The notes under the pieces were generated by a model. That model worked only from the letters and a program-made list of their open reading frames with translations. It was not told the DNA's origin and made no database searches. A stretch of 10,033 nucleotides of DNA from DATFES01 sp035457725 (GTDB lineage: Bacteria > Pseudomonadota > Alphaproteobacteria > CACIAM-22H2). Both the position numbers and the translations under genes were made by a program. Shown piece after piece: positions 6,445 through 10,033 of the stretch. Position 1 is the first letter of the stretch, and each line of letters opens with the position of its first letter. The DNA lies in contig DATIBC010000007.1 in the NCBI GenBank assembly GCA_035457725.1, forward strand, positions 1-10,033, written 5' to 3'.

Positions 6445-8031
6445 CTAATACACGCCGCCGCCGTCGTCCGAAATGGAATCGAAGTCCAAGCCACGGAAGT
6501 CGCTCCGAATGAGACGATCATAAAGCATGTCGACGCGGACCGGACGGTCGATCGCGCGGCCGGCGAGACCAGGAATCTTGACGGCGAAGAAAGCCCCGCG
6601 CCAATCGCGCTCATAGGCGTGATCGTCGTATTCTTGATCGGAGAGTGCGGCGCGGTTTTCGATGCTGATGCGAGAACCGTGGTCGGAGTGAACCATGATG
6701 ATTGCGTCGCGCAACGCGGAGTTCGCGCGAATCGCGGCATCGAGACGCCGAATGTCGCGGGCGGCGCATTCGGCCTGCTCGATGTGTAGCCCATACCGCA
6801 GGAACCGACTGCTCGCCGTATCGGGTTGGCCGATCCGATCGGAGATTCTTGTCCGCCACTCCGGCGTCGGTCGGGCCTCGCAGGTCGCGTCGAAGACATA
6901 CGGGTAGTGCGGAAAGAATACGTGGGCGAAATAGTAGGTGCCTCGATCACCGCAGCAGGACAAGCGGTCGGCGAGGCCGGTCAGCGCGGCGCGCGAAACG
7001 ATCGGATGCGTCCGTCGAGTCGGCTCGCTGCGCCTCCAAAGCGACTGACCAATGTCGGTTCGCGCGAAGAGCCATTCGATCGCCCTTGACTTGGCGCGGA
7101 GCCTGAACCATGCCAAGGCCTTGGACGCCGCGATGGTGACCCGGTCGACGGCGGAAAACTTGAACTGCGTGATGCTCGGCACCGCGACGTCGGAATCGAG
7201 CGATTCCCATCGGACGATTCCTTGCTGGCTCAGTACCGCCGGGCCGTAGGATATATAGTCGAAGTACGTGAGATCGACGGCGCGTTCGGCCTTGATGCGG
7301 CTCAGAGCATCCGACTCCGTAATCACCCATCGATTGATCTCGCGAAGGAGATCTAAAACAGTCGTCGGATCGGCGATGCCAGGATTCATGATCCGCGCGA
7401 GCGACAAATGCGAGTACTTGTCGAGCGTGTATGCGCGCCGAAACACGATGAATCCCGCCTCGACATACAGCTCCTCCAATCGACCGCGGTGCTCCGCGAA
7501 CTCATCCGGAATCGCGGCGATGCCGGTGTGCTCGTCGACGACCAAGTGGACGACCGATGGTGCGTTGCCGCGCGCCGCAGGCCGCTCGCCCGAGTCGCGC
7601 ACGAGATCGGGCGCCGAAAAAGCCGCTGCGGCGATCTGGACCGCGCCGACGATTCCGAGCACACCAAGGGCGTTCGGGAAGTTTACGAGCGTGATCGCTG
7701 CGACGGCGATACCGAAAACCGCGAATGCGGCCATGCCCCAGTAGGTTTCCGTGATCAATCCGGAGTAGTACGCACCACAGACCGCTGCCGTCAGAGCCAG
7801 CAGTAGAACGACGCCCAGCGGCCGCAGGGCAGCCAAGGACCAGCAGGCGACGGCCATCAGCAGCGAAATCGCTGCGCCAATCAGGTACTCGATCGACGCC
7901 GGCGGATACCCTGAAAAAGAAAGCACCGGCAGGAACAACGATGCCGCTGCGGCCCACCATAAGGCGAGTTCAAGGATGGTCATCCTCGGGGCATGGCTCG
8001 GCCGCGGTATTCGGTCGGGCATTTCGGGCAT
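6445..8031 (-). CDS. Membrane-anchored sulfatase / alkaline-phosphatase superfamily protein
   Basis: A minus-strand gene of 528 residues from ATG 8031. The frame is open to a TTG at 8106, and ATG 7983 is an alternative start just before the first membrane span. The N-terminal part has about five hydrophobic segments between residues 20 and 140 (LALWWAAAASLFLPVL, then four more), placing the catalytic domain outside the membrane. That domain opens with VVHLVVDEHTG (160-170), whose D166/E167 are likely metal ligands. It continues with KYSHLSLARIMNPG (205-218), PHYPYVFD around H375, and the metal motif HSDHG (448-452). There is no C/S-x-P-S-R sulfatase signature, so it is not a classical formylglycine sulfatase; a Ser or Thr nucleophile is likelier. 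Family members include phospho-group transferases and hydrolases acting on surface glycans or lipids. It is convergent with the amidotransferase gene, 33 bases apart, and the only gene on this strand. Confidence 0.85.
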   Translation of the reverse strand: MPEMPDRIPRPSHAPRMTILELALWWAAAASLFLPVLSFSGYPPASIEYLIGAAISLLMAVACWSLAALRPLGVVLLLALTAAVCGAYYSGLITETYWGMAAFAVFGIAVAAITLVNFPNALGVLGIVGAVQIAAAAFSAPDLVRDSGERPAARGNAPSVVHLVVDEHTGIAAIPDEFAEHRGRLEELYVEAGFIVFRRAYTLDKYSHLSLARIMNPGIADPTTVLDLLREINRWVITESDALSRIKAERAVDLTYFDYISYGPAVLSQQGIVRWESLDSDVAVPSITQFKFSAVDRVTIAASKALAWFRLRAKSRAIEWLFARTDIGQSLWRRSEPTRRTHPIVSRAALTGLADRLSCCGDRGTYYFAHVFFPHYPYVFDATCEARPTPEWRTRISDRIGQPDTASSRFLRYGLHIEQAECAARDIRRLDAAIRANSALRDAIIMVHSDHGSRISIENRAALSDQEYDDHAYERDWRGAFFAVKIPGLAGRAIDRPVRVDMLYDRLIRSDFRGLDFDSISDDGGGVY

Positions 8032-8340
8032 TGTGTCCACTATGGTTGCCCTTCGACAGCCTACCCGACCCAGCGTGCCTTCGACGCCGTGTCCGATCTC
8101 GCGCAAGCAATACCGTTTCGATCTCTAGGCGAACGACTCGCCGTCGGCCGCGGCTACTTCGAACTTCTAGGGACCGTCTTGAGCATGCATGATGCGATTT
8201 ACAGCAGCTGAAAGCGTCGGGCAAGATCGCCATGAATACATCGTTCTCGACGCCTCTGCCGACAAGCGATACAAGACGGCCTGTATTGGGCGAATCGAGC
8301 GCCATGGTTCGTGTACCTTGCCTCTGGTGTCACTGAACGC
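8032..8340. other. Low-GC non-coding spacer between the membrane-protein gene and the amidotransferase fragment
   Basis: About 309 bases with no convincing gene on either strand. Bases 8161-8340 are about 54% GC by hand count, against 63-70% in sampled lines of neighbouring genes. The spacer must contain the promoter of the minus-strand gene, and probably one for the glycosyltransferase at 8580, because transcription from the upstream operon would have to cross 1.6 kb of opposing gene. I could not pick out confident -35/-10 pairs. Similarity to the amidotransferase gene begins near 8335 and is absent upstream of it. Confidence 0.6.
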
Positions 8341-8592
8341 CACGTGCCGGCCGACTTGTATGAGCGGCCCGAGACGGGATTCGGCGTGCCGATCGTCGCG
8401 TGGCCGCGCGGACCATTGCGCGACCGGGCGGAGAATCCGCTATCGCCGAGCGCCCTCGCCGCGGACTACATTCGCGCGGCAGGGCCGATCCGCAGGCTTT
8501 GGCAGGAGCATCTTTCCGGGGCGCAGAACTGGCAACATCGGTTGTGGGTCGTCTTGATGCTCCAAGCATGGCGCCGGCGATGGCCGAGGTAA
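8341..8592 (+). pseudogene. Truncated 3' fragment of a second amidotransferase (asnB-like) gene
   Basis: The frame encodes 83 residues matching the extreme C-terminus of the protein at 4468-6411 (HVPADLYERP to QAWRRRWPR), with 67 of 83 identical and no gaps. The whole glutaminase domain and almost all of the synthetase domain are missing, so it cannot be an enzyme. By hand count 34 bases differ and only 13 of these are synonymous. Changes include Trp to Arg, two Leu to Pro and Lys to Glu, as expected for relaxed selection. Yet the frame has no stop or frameshift and is open from 8236, with a possible GTG start at 8311. Its TAA (8590-8592) overlaps the downstream glycosyltransferase start by 13 bases, so it could still be translated as a leader that feeds ribosomes to that gene. 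Confidence 0.88.
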
Positions 8593-9713
8593 GCCGTCCG
8601 ATTCGAGTGCTGCATGTCATCAGCGATCTATTCGTCGGCGGCGCCGAGACCCAGCTTACGAATTTAGCCCGTCGAGGCGATGCGTACGGAATCGAGCATC
8701 GCGTGATCAGTTTATTGCCCAATGGGGCGCACACTGCGGCGCTACTGGCCGATGGAGTACCGACTACCGAATTAGCCTTTAAGCCGACCTGGCGGGCGCC
8801 GCGCGAGATGGTACGCCTCGCCGCGCGGATCCGCCGCCAGTCGCCGGACGTAGTTCAGGGGTGGATGTACCATGGCGACCTCGCCGCACTGATCGGCTTG
8901 ACGCTCTCGGGTCGCCGCCGAGTGCGACTCGTCTGGGGGCTGCGTTGCACGGATATGTCGACCGCCGACTACGGACCAGGCTTGCGCGCGACGATCGCGG
9001 TGTGCGCGCGGCTGTCCCACCGACCCGACGTCATCGTCGCCAACGCGCGCTCCGGCCTCGACGCCCATCTTCGGATCGGCTATCGGCCACGCCAAGCGGT
9101 CGTTATCGCTAACGGGATCGATATCGAGCGATTCCGTCCCGATCCTCAGGCGCGTCGTGACGTCCGTCGCGAATTCGAGCTCGCGGACGATACGCCGGTA
9201 GTCGCCTGGGTCGCGCGTATCGACCCGATCAAGGACCATGCGACGCTTCTGGCTGCGTTGACTGATCTACCCCAGTTCGTTGTGCTCGCCATTGGCTCCG
9301 GGACGGAAAAACTCGACGCGCCGCGCAATTTTCGCGGCCTTGGCCCGCGCGACGATGTGCCGAGGCTGCTCGCGGCTTGCGATGCGATCGTGTCCACGTC
9401 GCTCAGCGAGGGCTTCTCCAACGTTCTCGCAGAAGGCATGGCGTGCGGCTTGCCACCGATCGCCACGGACGTCGGCGACTCGGCTTACCTGATGGGCGAG
9501 TGCGCGATACTGATCGCCCCGCGCAAGCCGGCCGCGCTCGTCGCGGCGCTTCGCGCGCTGTTCGCCGCGCCGGCCTCTGAACGCGCCGCCCGTGGCCGGC
9601 GCGCGCGTGCGCGCATCGTCGAGAATTTCGGCATCGCCCAGGCCGCAAGCCGTTACAGCGATCTCTATCGCGCGCTTGTAGCGGGCGAGCCCGTCGCGAT
9701 GGCCGATCGATGA
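8580..9713 (+). CDS. GT4-family glycosyltransferase (second)
   Basis: A complete 377-residue protein from ATG 8580 (MAEVSRPIRVLHVISDLFVGGAETQL). The open frame extends back to 8400, but those 60 residues are the out-of-frame shadow of the amidotransferase fragment. ATG 8568 is a close alternative. The GT-B fold shows the N-terminal glycine loop VGGAETQL, VWGLRCTD in the middle, and IANGIDIERFRPD at the domain linker. The donor-binding VAWVARIDPIKDH is at 208-220, with R213 and K218. The E-x7-E signature is at E277 and E285 (EGFSNVLAEGMACGLP), then ATDVGD. It is a paralogue of the glycosyltransferase at 3300, of nearly equal length. No Shine-Dalgarno sequence is visible; the start is buried in the amidotransferase fragment, suggesting translational coupling. 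Its stop overlaps the next gene (ATGA). Sugar specificity is unknown. Confidence 0.92.
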   Translation: MAEVSRPIRVLHVISDLFVGGAETQLTNLARRGDAYGIEHRVISLLPNGAHTAALLADGVPTTELAFKPTWRAPREMVRLAARIRRQSPDVVQGWMYHGDLAALIGLTLSGRRRVRLVWGLRCTDMSTADYGPGLRATIAVCARLSHRPDVIVANARSGLDAHLRIGYRPRQAVVIANGIDIERFRPDPQARRDVRREFELADDTPVVAWVARIDPIKDHATLLAALTDLPQFVVLAIGSGTEKLDAPRNFRGLGPRDDVPRLLAACDAIVSTSLSEGFSNVLAEGMACGLPPIATDVGDSAYLMGECAILIAPRKPAALVAALRALFAAPASERAARGRRARARIVENFGIAQAASRYSDLYRALVAGEPVAMADR

Positions 9714-10033
9714 AAATCTGCCAGCTCTGCGCCGTCGATTTCACCCTCTATCACTTCCTGCTGCCGTTGATGCGCGGCTTGCGCAAGGAGGGCCATGAGG
9801 TCGTAGCGATGTGCGCCGACGGCGCGTTGATCGAAGAGGTGCGCCGCGAGGGGTTCCGCGTCGAGACCGTGCCCCTGGTGCGCGGCTACGACCCGCGCGA
9901 CCATTGGCGCGCCTTCCGCCGCCTGGTCCGAGCCTTTCGCGCCGAACGCTTCGATCTCGTCCACGTCCATACGCCGGTGGCGGCGCTCATCGGACGATTC
10001 GCCGCGGCGGCGACAGGTGTGCCACGCGTCGTC
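9710..10033 (+). CDS. GT4-like glycosyltransferase, 3'-truncated by window edge
   Basis: The frame opens at ATG 9710, overlapping the previous stop as ATGA, and stays open to the end of the window (108 codons). The protein begins MKICQLCAVDFTLYHFLLPLMRGLRKEGHEVVAMC, the first beta-alpha unit of a GT-B acceptor domain. It then has LIEEVRREGFRVETVPLVR and FDLVHVHTPVAALIGRFAAAATGVPRVV. The last stretch (HVHTP followed by an Ala-rich helix and GVPRVV) is characteristic of GT4 glycosyltransferases of polysaccharide loci, such as the CapM/PglA-like group. The donor-binding domain lies beyond the window, so sugar specificity and completeness cannot be judged. Its coupling to the preceding glycosyltransferase suggests successive steps of the same glycan assembly. 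Confidence 0.85.
   Translation, partial: MKICQLCAVDFTLYHFLLPLMRGLRKEGHEVVAMCADGALIEEVRREGFRVETVPLVRGYDPRDHWRAFRRLVRAFRAERFDLVHVHTPVAALIGRFAAAATGVPRVV

Noticed and set aside
6424..7806. Several long plus-strand open frames (for example 6424-6789 and 7408-7806) within the membrane-protein region
   Set aside because: They are antisense shadows of the minus-strand gene in GC-rich DNA. Their products are Arg/Ala-rich or lack domain patterns, while the minus frame has clear membrane spans and metal motifs.
8032..8106. TTG start at 8106 for the minus-strand membrane protein
   Set aside because: It adds 25 residues with no signal or family pattern. ATG 8031, or ATG 7983, gives a more usual N-terminus just ahead of the first membrane span.
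8400..8579. A 60-residue N-terminal extension of the second glycosyltransferase from GTG 8400
   Set aside because: It is the out-of-frame reading of the amidotransferase fragment and has no GT4 homology pattern. The protein from ATG 8580 has the normal family N-terminus and length.

Overview
The window is about 10 kb of GC-rich bacterial DNA (roughly 60-70% GC in the coding parts I counted). It reads as the interior of a surface-polysaccharide locus (O-antigen, capsule or exopolysaccharide type). GC content, codon use and gene content suggest an alphaproteobacterium, but nothing here fixes the genus. There are no RNA genes, CRISPR arrays, transposases or integrases.

Layout. Positions 1-3303 hold four consecutive class I SAM-dependent methyltransferases; the first is cut by the window edge, and the four belong to visibly different subfamilies. 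A GT4 glycosyltransferase follows (3300-4427), then a complete glutamine-dependent asparagine-synthase-type amidotransferase (4468-6411). On the opposite strand lies an alkaline-phosphatase/sulfatase-superfamily membrane protein (about 6445-8031), the only minus-strand gene. After an approximately 300-base spacer of lower GC comes a truncated second copy of the amidotransferase 3' end (8341-8592). A second GT4 glycosyltransferase (8580-9713) and the 5' part of a third (from 9710) complete the window. Several neighbours overlap as ATGA stop/start pairs (627, 3300, 9710), the mark of a tightly coupled operon.

Function (inference from families). The glycosyltransferases would build a repeat unit. 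The amidotransferase would convert a sugar carboxylate, such as a uronic acid, to its amide. The methyltransferases would decorate the glycan. The membrane phosphatase/sulfatase-fold protein might add or remove a phospho- or sulfo-type substituent outside the cytoplasmic membrane.

Most interesting point. The last 252 bases of the amidotransferase gene recur as a gap-free copy exactly 2181 bases downstream (218/252 identical by my hand count). That copy abuts the second glycosyltransferase in the same 13-base stop/start overlap that the intact gene still shows with a dead glycosyltransferase start. The reverse-oriented membrane-protein gene therefore looks like a module inserted into an ancestral amidotransferase-glycosyltransferase gene pair, leaving a scar on both sides.
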